The notes under the pieces were generated by a model, which was given only the letters and a program-made list of their open reading frames with translations, was not told the origin of the DNA and searched no databases. A stretch of 36,370 nt of DNA, from the IMG/VR virus record IMGVR_UViG_3300046517_001948, positions 1-36,370 of that record; one strand, 5' to 3'. The number at the start of each line of letters is the position of its first letter. The stretch's first letter is position 1. This DNA comes from a virus. Shown here piece by piece: positions 13,101-20,043 of the stretch. Position numbers and translations under genes: made by a program.

Positions 13101-13166
13101 CGCCAGTATAGTGTGAGTATAGTGTGAGAGTATAGATGGTATAGTCGTAGTAGTGTTGTAGTATAG
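13095..13166. repeat. Six GTATAG repeats, first three phased at 11 bp (packaging-site candidate)
   Basis: GTATAG occurs at 13095, 13106, 13117, 13130, 13139 and 13161. The first three are exactly 11 bp apart, so they lie on one face of the helix; units read GTATAGCGCCA, GTATAGTGTGA, GTATAGTGTGA. The first copy overlaps the terS stop codon. CTATAC and CTATAG also occur at about 13008 and 13030 inside terS. Confidence 0.6.
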
Positions 13167-13209
13167 TTGGGGTGGCGGGTCTGAACCGGAAAGTGGGTAC
13201 ACCCCTGGG

Positions 13210-13226
13210 TTGTGGGGCCTCCACAA
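13210..13226 (+). other. Short hairpin between terS and KTSC gene
   Basis: TTGTGG (13210-13215) pairs with CCACAA (13221-13226) around a 5-nt GGCCT loop and is followed by AATTT. It could be a weak terminator or processing site. Otherwise I see no gene in 13101-13292. Confidence 0.35.
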
Positions 13227-13292
13227 AATTTACACGGATACAACAGCGACGCGTTCCCGTTTTGTTCTAAAGTCCATCGTAAGGCCACCAGA

Positions 13293-13490
13293 ATGTCGAC
13301 AGCCATAGCCCAGAGCGACTACGACGACTTCAGCCGGACGCTGACCATAACCTTTACCGACGGCACCGTGTACGAATACTACGGTGTCCCTCCCGCCGTG
13401 TTCCAGGCCGTATCGAGCGACACCACGTCGAAAGGCACCTACTTCAACCGCGACGTCCGCAGGGCGTACAGCTATTCGAGGATTGGTTAG
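13293..13490 (+). CDS. KTSC domain protein
   Basis: This 65-aa protein contains FSRTLTITFTDGTVYEYYGV, PPAVFQAV, and SKGTYFNRDVRRAY. This is the KTSC domain: a small beta domain with the Tyr-x-Tyr/Val-Pro pattern and a terminal KGxYFN motif, found in phages and in lysyl-tRNA synthetase-associated contexts. The role in phages is unknown. The TAG stop (13488-13490) is immediately followed, in the same frame, by the first codon of the terminase large subunit. Either coupled initiation or stop-codon readthrough is possible. Confidence 0.82.
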   Translation: MSTAIAQSDYDDFSRTLTITFTDGTVYEYYGVPPAVFQAVSSDTTSKGTYFNRDVRRAYSYSRIG

Positions 13491-14918
13491 CTGGCTAACA
13501 AACCCCAGACCGTCGTCATCGGCTTCAAGCCGCAGCCTGGGCCGCAGGTCGCCTTTCTCAAGGCGCCCTTCGACGCCGTCATCTATGGCGGCGCCCGTGG
13601 CGGCGGGAAGAGTTACGCGACGCTGGGCGAGTTCTGGCTCCACGCCGAGCGTCACGGCCCCCACGCCCGCGGCCTGATGGTGCGCAAGACCCGCGAGGAT
13701 TTGAAGGACACCATCGAGACCGCCCAGCAGATGTACGGCTCGGCGGCGCAATGGAACGACCAGAAGAAGTTCTTCCGCTTCCAGGGTGGCGCCATGCTCA
13801 ACATGGCCTACCTCGAATCCGACTCCGACGCCCAGAACTACCAGGGCTGGTCCCTGACCCGCGTCTACGTCGAGGAACTGACGCAGTACGCCGACTCCAA
13901 GGCGATCTTCAAGCTGTTCGCCACCCTGCGCAGCGCCGTGCCGGGTATCAAGTGCCAGTTCCGCGCCACCTGCAACCCCGGCGGCCCCGGCCACCACTGG
14001 GTCAAGCAGTGGGCCATCGACCTCGGCCCGATGCGCCCCACCACCGATCCCCGCACCGGCCTCACCCGCGTCTTCATCCCGGCCAAGGTCACCGACAACC
14101 CCGCCTTGCTCAAGAACGACCCCGGCTATATCAACAGGCTGCGCGCCAGTGGCTCCGAGGCCCTCGTCCGCGCCTGGCTGGAGGGCGATTGGGATGTCAT
14201 CGAGGGGGCTTTTTTCCCGGAGTTCGACCGCAAAAAGCACGTGCTCGAAGCCTTCCGTATCCCTGCCGACTGGGTCCGTTTCCGTTCCATGGACTGGGGC
14301 AGCGCGAAGCCTTTCTCTGTCGGCTGGTGGGCTCACGTGCAGGATGATTTCCCCATACTTAGCCGGCAAACAATCCTGCCTCGCGGTGCGATTGTCCGCT
14401 ACCGCGAGTGGTATGGCGCCGCCGCCGCCAACGAGGGCCTCCGCCTTCCCGCCGAAATGGTGGGCGCCGGCATCGTGGCGCGCGACAATCGCGAGGATAT
14501 CGCCTACGGGGTGCTGGACCCGGCGGCCTTCGCCGTCATCTCCGGCCCTTCCATCGGCGAGACCCTCGGCAGGGCCGGCGCCTTCTTCCGCCGCGCCGAC
14601 AACGCCCGCGTCAGCCGCGATAAGCGCATGGGCGGCTGGGACCAGGTCCGCGCTCGGCTGCGGGGCGACGCCGACGGACGCCCGATGATTTACTTCTTCG
14701 ATACCTGTCGTGATACCATCCGCACCCTGCCGATGATGCAGCACTCGGAGCACAACCCCGAGGACCTCGATACCGACTCGGAGGACCACGCCGTGGATGA
14801 AGTCCGTTACGCCTGCATGAGCAGACCTTTTCGCTCGACCGGCTTCGTCACCGAGCACGAGGACAAGAACCCCTTCCTCATCCGCAACGCCTTCAAGCTC
14901 GACGAACTGGACCTCTGA
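13491..14918 (+). CDS. terL: Terminase large subunit (no canonical start; probable CTG)
   Basis: This 475-aa packaging ATPase/nuclease has Walker A IYGGARGGGKSYATL (K40 counting from CTG), Walker B RVYVEEL (about 124-130), a coupling motif near RATCNPGGPGH, and an RNase H-like nuclease domain beginning RFRSMDWG. The first ATG in frame (13677) lies after Walker A and cannot be the real start. Between the TAG at 13488-13490 and that ATG there is no ATG, GTG or TTG. The only reasonable initiator is CTG at 13491 (LANKPQTVV), with GAGG 9 nt upstream. Readthrough from the KTSC gene is the alternative. Function is certain; the start is not. Confidence 0.9.
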   Translation: MANKPQTVVIGFKPQPGPQVAFLKAPFDAVIYGGARGGGKSYATLGEFWLHAERHGPHARGLMVRKTREDLKDTIETAQQMYGSAAQWNDQKKFFRFQGGAMLNMAYLESDSDAQNYQGWSLTRVYVEELTQYADSKAIFKLFATLRSAVPGIKCQFRATCNPGGPGHHWVKQWAIDLGPMRPTTDPRTGLTRVFIPAKVTDNPALLKNDPGYINRLRASGSEALVRAWLEGDWDVIEGAFFPEFDRKKHVLEAFRIPADWVRFRSMDWGSAKPFSVGWWAHVQDDFPILSRQTILPRGAIVRYREWYGAAAANEGLRLPAEMVGAGIVARDNREDIAYGVLDPAAFAVISGPSIGETLGRAGAFFRRADNARVSRDKRMGGWDQVRARLRGDADGRPMIYFFDTCRDTIRTLPMMQHSEHNPEDLDTDSEDHAVDEVRYACMSRPFRSTGFVTEHEDKNPFLIRNAFKLDELDL

Positions 14919-14920
14919 GC

Positions 14921-17245
14921 ATGGCCACGAAATTTTTCGACGACACCCCCAAGGTCGCCGGCACCATTAGCGCCGAGGCCGGCAAGGCCGACACGCCGCC
15001 GGTCAACCCCGAGGAACCCCCAACCGACCCCACCGACGAGGTCGACGCGCAATACTGGGAGCGCTGCCTCGCCGACGCCGAGCGCGCCGAGCAGGACTGG
15101 CGCCAGCGCGGGCGTGAGATCATCCGCATCTACCGCAACGACGGCAGCTACACCGCGCTCAACAAGAAGCGCAACGTCAACGACATCGTCTTCAACATCC
15201 TTTTCTCCAACACCGAAGTGATGCTGCCCAACATCTACGCCAACCCGCCGGACCCCGTCGTCCGCTCCCGTTTCATCAAGAAGACCACCCCGGTTCCGCA
15301 ACCCCCGCCTCTGCCTCCGGCCCCGCCGGCGATGGCACCGCCGCCAGGGCCGGGGATGCCGGGTGGACCGCCGGCGGCGGCCCCTCAGGCACCGCCACCG
15401 GCGCCACTGCCGCCGACCCCGCCCAGCCCCAATCTTGGCGTCGACATCAACATCCAGGGCCTGCACCCGCCGCAGCCGCCCGTCCAGCAACCGCCGCCAC
15501 CGCCAACCCCTCCGCCCCCCGAGGAACCGCAACCCCCGGCGATGCCGGCGATGATGCCGGCGCCGCCGCCGCCGGGGATGCCGGACCAGAAGGACGTCGA
15601 AACCGCCGCCGCCGTCATGGAGAAGGCGCTCGGCATCGTCGTCGACGACACCACCAGCCACGAGGCGATCAAGGCCGCCGTCAAGGACATGCTGCTGCCA
15701 GGCCGCGGCACCTGCCGCGTCCGCTGGTATCCGCAACTGCAGAGCCAGCCCGTTGCCGACCCCGTCATGGGCGGGAACCTGAGCCTCCCCGGCAGCCCTC
15801 CTCCCGCGCCGGGCGAGGCTCCGCTGACCGAGGACGTCAAAATCTGGGAGACCGTCAGCGACGAATACGTCTACTGGGAGGACATCCTCTACGATCCCGT
15901 CCGCCAGTTCACCGACGGTTCGTGGGTCGCCTTCCGCCACCTGTTCGACGAGAAATCGCTGTTGGCCGAGTTCGAGGACAGCCAGCAGCTGCAGACCCTC
16001 AAGGCCGCCAACAAACTGCAGGACGTGCTGAAATGGACCGACGAGTCCGCCGCCAAGTCGGTGGTCGGCGGCGGCAGCCCGATGAAGACCGCCAACAAGC
16101 TCGGCGACGTCATCAAGAAGGCGATGGTCTGGGAAATTTGGAACCGCACCAAGACCAACGTCATCTGGTTCATCCGCGAGGTCGACGGCCTCGTGCTGCG
16201 CGTCGACCCCGACAGCCTCGGCCTTTCCAACTTCTTCCCCGTCCCCAAGCCGCTGCTGGCGGTCACCACCACCGACTCGATGCTGCCGCGGCCTTACTAC
16301 GACCTCTACCGCCACCTCGCCGCCGACCTCGACGAGACCTCCCGGCAGATTTCGCGCCTCACCGACAAGATCAAGGTCAGGGGCGGTTACAACGCCTCAA
16401 ACCGCGATATCGCCGCCATCCTGACCGCCGAGGACGGCAAGATGCTGCCTGTCGCCGGCGTCGACCTCATCAATGGCGGCCTCGCCAATCACATCTGGCT
16501 GGTGCCGATCATCGAATGGGTCAACGCGCTCAAGGAGCTTTACCTCGCCCGCGAGCAGATCAAGCAAGCGATCTACGAGGTGATGGGCATCTCCGACATC
16601 ATGCGCGGCAATTCCAACCCCTACGAGACCGCCACCGCGCAGCGCATCAAGGGCACGATGGGCACCAACCGCCTCGCCGAGCAGAAGCGCGTCTGCGCCA
16701 ATTTCGCCCGCGAGCTTCTGCGCATGAAGGCCGAAATCATCGCCAAGAACTTCGATGCCTCGACCCTTACGCGGATGACCGGCGAGGAGGTCACCCCCGA
16801 AGTCGAGGCCATCCTCAGGGACGACTTCCAGAGGACCTGCTCCATCGACGTCGAGACCGACTCCACTGTCGCCGTCGACGAGCAGGGCGAGCAGGACGCC
16901 AATGGCAAGATGATGATGGCCATGCAGGGCATCATGCAGGGCGCCGCCGGCCTTCTCCAGGCCGGCATCCTGCCGCCGCCGATGGTCGCGCAATTCTCGC
17001 TCGAACTGATGAAGATGATGCTGCATCCGCTGAAGAACTCCCGCGGCGTCGTCGAACTGATCGACGACTTCCAGGAGCAGATACAGGCGCTGGCCAAGAT
17101 GCAGGCCATGCAGCCGCCGCCTCCGCCCGGGCCACCCCCCGGCGCTGGAGCCGGCCCGCCCGGTGCCCCTCTTACTATCCCGCCGGGCGGGCCGCCGCTG
17201 CCGAATGGCGCCGGCCCACCGCCGCCAGGAATGCCGATGCAATGA
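14921..17245 (+). CDS. Portal protein with polyproline insertion
   Basis: This 774-aa podovirus-type portal is the dodecameric ring through which DNA enters and leaves the head. The core is recognisable: RGREIIRIYRND, NDIVFNILFSNTEVMLPNIY, VRWYPQL, DEYVYWEDILYDPVRQF, and QAIYEVMGISDIMRG. Residues about 123-221 are an inserted Pro/Ala/Met-rich run (about 99 aa, bases 15287-15583) between SRFIKKT and DQKDVETAA. The last 45 residues form a second Pro/Gly-rich tail. The rest fits portals of about 650-700 aa. It follows terL by 2 bp. Confidence 0.85.
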   Translation: MATKFFDDTPKVAGTISAEAGKADTPPVNPEEPPTDPTDEVDAQYWERCLADAERAEQDWRQRGREIIRIYRNDGSYTALNKKRNVNDIVFNILFSNTEVMLPNIYANPPDPVVRSRFIKKTTPVPQPPPLPPAPPAMAPPPGPGMPGGPPAAAPQAPPPAPLPPTPPSPNLGVDINIQGLHPPQPPVQQPPPPPTPPPPEEPQPPAMPAMMPAPPPPGMPDQKDVETAAAVMEKALGIVVDDTTSHEAIKAAVKDMLLPGRGTCRVRWYPQLQSQPVADPVMGGNLSLPGSPPPAPGEAPLTEDVKIWETVSDEYVYWEDILYDPVRQFTDGSWVAFRHLFDEKSLLAEFEDSQQLQTLKAANKLQDVLKWTDESAAKSVVGGGSPMKTANKLGDVIKKAMVWEIWNRTKTNVIWFIREVDGLVLRVDPDSLGLSNFFPVPKPLLAVTTTDSMLPRPYYDLYRHLAADLDETSRQISRLTDKIKVRGGYNASNRDIAAILTAEDGKMLPVAGVDLINGGLANHIWLVPIIEWVNALKELYLAREQIKQAIYEVMGISDIMRGNSNPYETATAQRIKGTMGTNRLAEQKRVCANFARELLRMKAEIIAKNFDASTLTRMTGEEVTPEVEAILRDDFQRTCSIDVETDSTVAVDEQGEQDANGKMMMAMQGIMQGAAGLLQAGILPPPMVAQFSLELMKMMLHPLKNSRGVVELIDDFQEQIQALAKMQAMQPPPPPGPPPGAGAGPPGAPLTIPPGGPPLPNGAGPPPPGMPMQ

Positions 17246-17263
17246 CCCAGAGGAGAAACGATT

Positions 17264-17422
17264 ATGCCGTTCAAGACCAAGCCCAAGAAAGCCGTCAAGA
17301 AACCGCCGTCGAAACCGTTCGGTAAAACCGCCGCCAAGACGCCGTTCGCCAGCACCCCGAAGGCGCCGATGCCGGGAGCCAAGGCGGGATTTCCACCCAA
17401 GAAGCCAATGCCGGGGTGCTAG
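17264..17422 (+). CDS. Small Lys/Pro-rich basic protein
   Basis: This 52-aa protein begins MPFKTKPKKAVKKPPSKPFG, then KTAAKTPFASTPKAPMPGAK, and ends KPMPGC. It is extremely basic and likely disordered. AGAGGAGAAACGATT precedes the ATG, an excellent ribosome site, which argues that the gene is real. It could bind DNA or the Pro-rich portal, but no family is recognised. It lies 18 bp after the portal gene. Confidence 0.65.
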   Translation: MPFKTKPKKAVKKPPSKPFGKTAAKTPFASTPKAPMPGAKAGFPPKKPMPGC

Positions 17423-17425
17423 GAA

Positions 17426-17713
17426 ATGAATTGGATCGTCGTCATCTTCATCCTGCTTGCCGGCACCGTCATCGCCTTCGGCCAGAGCCAGCCGCCACCG
17501 CCGACCCTGATCCAGCAATTGCAGTCGTTCCTCAGTTACGAACTGGACGAGGAGGATGAATATCCCCAGCCCAACTACCACACCTACCGGGCGCAAAGGC
17601 TTCAGGGACAGTTGGCTACGGCAAATGCTGCGGCTGCTGCAGGGCACCCACTACCACCACAGCTTAATGAGCATGGTGTTATCACCCCGCTCTACCCACC
17701 CTCGGGCAAGTGA
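17426..17713 (+). CDS. Small exported or membrane-anchored protein
   Basis: This 95-aa protein has an N-terminal hydrophobic segment, NWIVVIFILLAGTVIAFG (residues 2-19), a signal peptide or anchor. SQPPPPTLIQQLQSFLSYEL follows, then an acidic EDE patch and a Pro-rich end (PLPPQLNEHGVITPLYPPSG). It lies just upstream of the endolysin, so a role in lysis (anchor, holin regulator or spanin component) is plausible but unproven. The start is 3 bp after the preceding stop. Confidence 0.6.
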   Translation: MNWIVVIFILLAGTVIAFGQSQPPPPTLIQQLQSFLSYELDEEDEYPQPNYHTYRAQRLQGQLATANAAAAAGHPLPPQLNEHGVITPLYPPSGK

Positions 17714-17714
17714 G

Positions 17715-18296
17715 ATGATCAACCGCGACATCTACTTCGATGAGGTGAGGGACAGCTTATTTTCAGGGGCTTTGACGCAACAAAATGTCGACGGCCAGAA
17801 CGTCATCCTCGGACTGTGGGAATGGCAGGCGACCGGAACGCCGATGACCGATATCCGCTGGCTCGCCTATATCCTTGCCACAGTATATCATGAGACGGCC
17901 ACAAGATGTTGGCCAGTAACCGAGTATGGATCGCAAGATTATTTGCAGGGAAAAGAGTACTGGCCATATATCGGGCGCGGTCTAATTCAGCTAACTTGGG
18001 AAGAAAACTACAGGAATGCCTCAGCGATGTTGGGATTGATTGATGATCGAGACCTGGTTAGTCATCCTGAAGTGGCATTGGACAGTTTGATCGCGGCGCG
18101 GCTGGCGTTTCGCGGCATGGCTGAAGGGTTCTACACCGACATGCAGTTGGGCATGTATTTCAACGACACCACCGATGATCCGATCAACGCCCGCCAGATC
18201 ATCAACGGCAACGACAAGGACGAGTTGATCGCGTCCTACTATGACGTTTTCCTGGAGGCACTGATCGCGGCACAAGGCCGTGAGCGAGCAACCTGA
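17715..18296 (+). CDS. Endolysin, GH19 (chitinase/lysozyme) family
   Basis: This 193-aa protein has the GH19 muramidase/chitinase pattern: AYILATVYHETATRCWPVTE (likely acids E60 and E70) followed by WPYIGRGLIQLTWEENY. It degrades peptidoglycan at the end of infection. It has no signal peptide, so a holin or other export path is needed. ATG at 17715 was chosen over longer frames because homology starts at once. The stretch about 17880-18080 is clearly richer in A/T than the neighbouring genes, which suggests acquisition from elsewhere. Confidence 0.85.
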   Translation: MINRDIYFDEVRDSLFSGALTQQNVDGQNVILGLWEWQATGTPMTDIRWLAYILATVYHETATRCWPVTEYGSQDYLQGKEYWPYIGRGLIQLTWEENYRNASAMLGLIDDRDLVSHPEVALDSLIAARLAFRGMAEGFYTDMQLGMYFNDTTDDPINARQIINGNDKDELIASYYDVFLEALIAAQGRERAT

Positions 18297-18750
18297 ACCC
18301 GGCAAGCTCGAACGCGCGGCCAAGGTCGTCTCGTCGCTGACCCTGTCCAACGTCATGATCATCGCGCTCTTGGCGGTTATCGCGGTGCCGGTCTATGTCG
18401 TCTACCGCGCGCTTGGCGACGAGAAGCTGCTCGACCGCCTCCTGTCCACCTACGAGGAGCATGATTCGAAGAGCGGCTGCGCGCTGCGCCACGTCAAGGC
18501 GCGCGGCGGACCCGATCTGTGGGGCATCTCCTCCGGCTTCTCGTTTACCGGCGCCGACCGCTGGTATGTTAATGTCCTGCTCGACCACGACCCGAACGAG
18601 GAGGAGGTCGAGAGCTATTGTCAATCGCTCAAGCTTATCGCCGATTCCATGCTGGCTCGCGGTCATGATGCTGCTGGCGTCGACCAGCCGGGCGGAAACG
18701 CCGAAATTCTCGGCGGACCAGTGCCGGGTGCTGAAACAGACCGGCGTTGA
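18280..18750 (+). CDS. Single-pass membrane protein, inner-membrane spanin candidate
   Basis: This 156-aa protein starts at GTG 18280, overlapping the endolysin by 17 bp. Residues about 20-43 (LTLSNVMIIALLAVIAVPVY then VVYRAL) are a transmembrane helix. A soluble domain follows with KLLDRLLSTYEEH, two Cys and WYVNVLLDHDPNEEEVESYC. Its position after the endolysin and the presence of an overlapping out-of-frame small gene (18665) resemble an Rz/Rz1 pair. The coiled coil is short, however, so the spanin call is tentative. Confidence 0.55.
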   Translation: MSEQPEPGKLERAAKVVSSLTLSNVMIIALLAVIAVPVYVVYRALGDEKLLDRLLSTYEEHDSKSGCALRHVKARGGPDLWGISSGFSFTGADRWYVNVLLDHDPNEEEVESYCQSLKLIADSMLARGHDAAGVDQPGGNAEILGGPVPGAETDRR

Positions 18751-18796
18751 CACGACGGGCATCTGCCCGCCACCGCCGAGGAAGGAGAAGAAATGA
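18665..18796 (+). CDS. Nested small Cys-motif protein (Rz1-like position)
   Basis: This 43-aa frame starts inside the preceding membrane protein gene in another frame (ATG 18665 or 18668) and ends at 18796. It reads MMLLASTSRAETPKFSADQC, then RVLKQTGVDTTGICPPPP and a Lys tail. The first ten residues could be a very short export signal, but there is no lipobox. The motif QCR-x-L-[KR]-Q-x-GV-x-T-xx-x-C recurs in the lipoprotein at 19479. That similarity across frames and loci is the main support that this frame is translated. Confidence 0.5.
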   Translation: MMLLASTSRAETPKFSADQCRVLKQTGVDTTGICPPPPRKEKK

Positions 18797-18969
18797 AGTA
18801 CAAATTCCGCGCACCCGATCCCGACCCGCGCCAGTGGCGCTTGCAACGCGAACTGTCCCAAGCCGAACTGGAGGCCCTGGCCCGCGACGGCTCCTGGAAG
18901 CAGGAGCACTTCCTGATCCAAATCCTCGCCGAGAACCTGCTGAAGGAGGAAGCCGCGGGGAAGAAATGA
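18793..18969 (+). CDS. Small hypothetical helical protein
   Basis: This 58-aa protein begins MKYKFRAPDPDPRQWRLQRE and ends with a helical LSQAELEALARDG...HFLIQILAENLLKEEA part. GGAAGGAGAAGAA precedes the ATG, a strong ribosome site, and the start overlaps the stop of the nested gene (ATGA). It is soluble, charged and of unknown function. It is separated by 2 bp from the stop of the antisense HNH gene. Confidence 0.65.
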   Translation: MKYKFRAPDPDPRQWRLQRELSQAELEALARDGSWKQEHFLIQILAENLLKEEAAGKK

Positions 18970-18971
18970 GA

Positions 18972-19439
18972 TCAGCCTCTGTTATGACGCTGCTCAAAGT
19001 AGGTGGCCCACCGACAATTTCCCGGAAAATAGCCTTTGTGATTGTCGATGCGGTCCAGCGTCAGGCCAGCAGGCCGATCCCCCATATCAGCATAGAAGTT
19101 TTCAAAGAACTGCCAGCGTTCGCAAACGGGGCGATCCTTGTATCTGTCATAGCCCTTTTGCGACGGATGGGTGCAGCGATTCCACATCGACGCCCAGCTT
19201 CGATAGGCTCCGGTATGACTCCCAACCCTTGCTTGCCCATGTGTCACGGGGCCGGGTATTTGCAGACAGCCGCACGATTTCGTCTGACCGCAGCGAAGGT
19301 TGTTTCCGCCGACCACCTTCGTGCCTCCGCAGTCGCAACGGCACAGCCAGTAAACGATTTTGTTTTTGGCACGGTGAGCCGGGGATACGGCGATCAATCG
19401 ACCAAAACGTTGCCCGGTGATATCGATGAATTTGGGCAT
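18972..19439 (-). CDS. HNH homing endonuclease (antisense)
   Basis: This 155-aa protein begins MPKFIDITGQRFGRLIAVSP. It has a zinc-binding part, LCRCDCGG...SCGC, and an HNH core, GLTLDRIDNHKGYFPGNCRW followed by AT...QRHN, as in free-standing HNH/AP2-type homing endonucleases. A near-perfect AGGAGGT precedes the ATG. It lies antisense within the lysis region, between the small gene 18793 and the lipoprotein 19479. It is a selfish element that would cleave phages lacking it. Its sequence is less GC-rich than its surroundings, fitting recent arrival. Confidence 0.85.
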   Translation of the reverse strand: MPKFIDITGQRFGRLIAVSPAHRAKNKIVYWLCRCDCGGTKVVGGNNLRCGQTKSCGCLQIPGPVTHGQARVGSHTGAYRSWASMWNRCTHPSQKGYDRYKDRPVCERWQFFENFYADMGDRPAGLTLDRIDNHKGYFPGNCRWATYFEQRHNRG

Positions 19440-19478
19440 CGGACCTCCTACACAGGTTCCTTGTCAAGTGGCGGGTCG

Positions 19479-19949
19479 GTGCGTCAACACCGGCCTGTCG
19501 CGCATTATATCACAAGGCTCATTCCGGTAGTATTGCTCGTCTCATGTACGACAACGGGGCCAACCGATTTCGACGAGTATCAGTGCCGGCTCCTGCGCCA
19601 GCGCGGCGTCAACACCTCCAATCTGTGCCGGCGTCCACCGTCGGCGTCGAAGGCATCGAACGGAGGCGCCAGTGAAGGAGCGAGTGCTGGTGGCGATGGT
19701 GGGGCTGGTGGTGGTGGCGCTCCTAACCCTCCTGTGGGTGGAGGCAACCCTCCACTAGGCGGCGGCACCACGCCACCGACGCCGGAACCGCCGATCACCG
19801 AGCCACCGCCCACCGGAGGTGGTGGCGAGCCACCGCCGACCGGCGGCAAGCCGCCTGGCGGCATCGACAGTGTCAAGCCGCCGGGAACACCCGGCGACAG
19901 CGGCGGCAAACCCGACGATAATGGAGACAGGCCCCATGCCCGGACCTGA
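19479..19949 (+). CDS. Lipoprotein with Gly/Pro-rich tail, outer-membrane spanin candidate
   Basis: A GTG start at 19479 gives 156 aa. Basic MRQHRPVAHYITR leads into the hydrophobic LIPVVLLVSC, a good lipobox with lipidated C23. TDFDEYQCRLLRQRGVNTSN and LC follow, then a long Gly/Pro/Ser-rich tail to the end. Proline-rich lipoproteins in lysis cassettes are typical of o-spanins (Rz1), which fuse outer and inner membranes. The Shine-Dalgarno sequence is weak, and the HNH insertion upstream may have displaced the original one. The motif around the two Cys repeats in the 18665 protein. Confidence 0.6.
   Translation: MRQHRPVAHYITRLIPVVLLVSCTTTGPTDFDEYQCRLLRQRGVNTSNLCRRPPSASKASNGGASEGASAGGDGGAGGGGAPNPPVGGGNPPLGGGTTPPTPEPPITEPPPTGGGGEPPPTGGKPPGGIDSVKPPGTPGDSGGKPDDNGDRPHART
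19672..19758 (+). CDS. Possible nested 28-aa membrane peptide
   Basis: GTG 19672 is preceded by GGAGG with 5-nt spacing and reads 28 codons: MKERVLVAMVGLVVVALLTL then LWVEATLH, a textbook single transmembrane helix with a basic N-terminus. It lies wholly inside the Gly/Pro-rich tail of the lipoprotein in another frame. The ribosome site makes it credible; the skewed codons of a Gly/Pro tract can also produce Val/Leu runs by chance. Confidence 0.4.
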   Translation: MKERVLVAMVGLVVVALLTLLWVEATLH

Positions 19950-20031
19950 CAACGGCTTCTGGAGGGGCGTTTTTTATGCTACGGCTTTTTCCACGGCGAT
20001 TTGGTTCGTCCTCTGGCTGATTTTCCGTTGA
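19936..20031 (+). CDS. Tiny membrane protein (31 aa)
   Basis: ATG 19936 reads MPGPDNGFWRGVFYATAFST then AIWFVLWLIFR. One aromatic-rich transmembrane helix fills residues 12-30. It overlaps the lipoprotein end by 14 bp and has GGAGACAGG upstream. A holin or antiholin role is possible given its place in the lysis cassette, but single-helix peptides are hard to assign. Confidence 0.55.
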   Translation: MPGPDNGFWRGVFYATAFSTAIWFVLWLIFR

Positions 20032-20043
20032 AAGGAACGCAAA

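Noticed and set aside
13027-13200. Repeats taken as a possible CRISPR array
   Set aside because: The repeat units are only 6-11 bp with no regular unique spacers, so they are not CRISPR.
13230-14858. Long open frame on the minus strand opposite the terminase large subunit
   Set aside because: It mirrors the strongly coding plus-strand frame, is rich in Gly/Val/Ala/Asp from GC-rich reverse codons, and has no recognisable domain.
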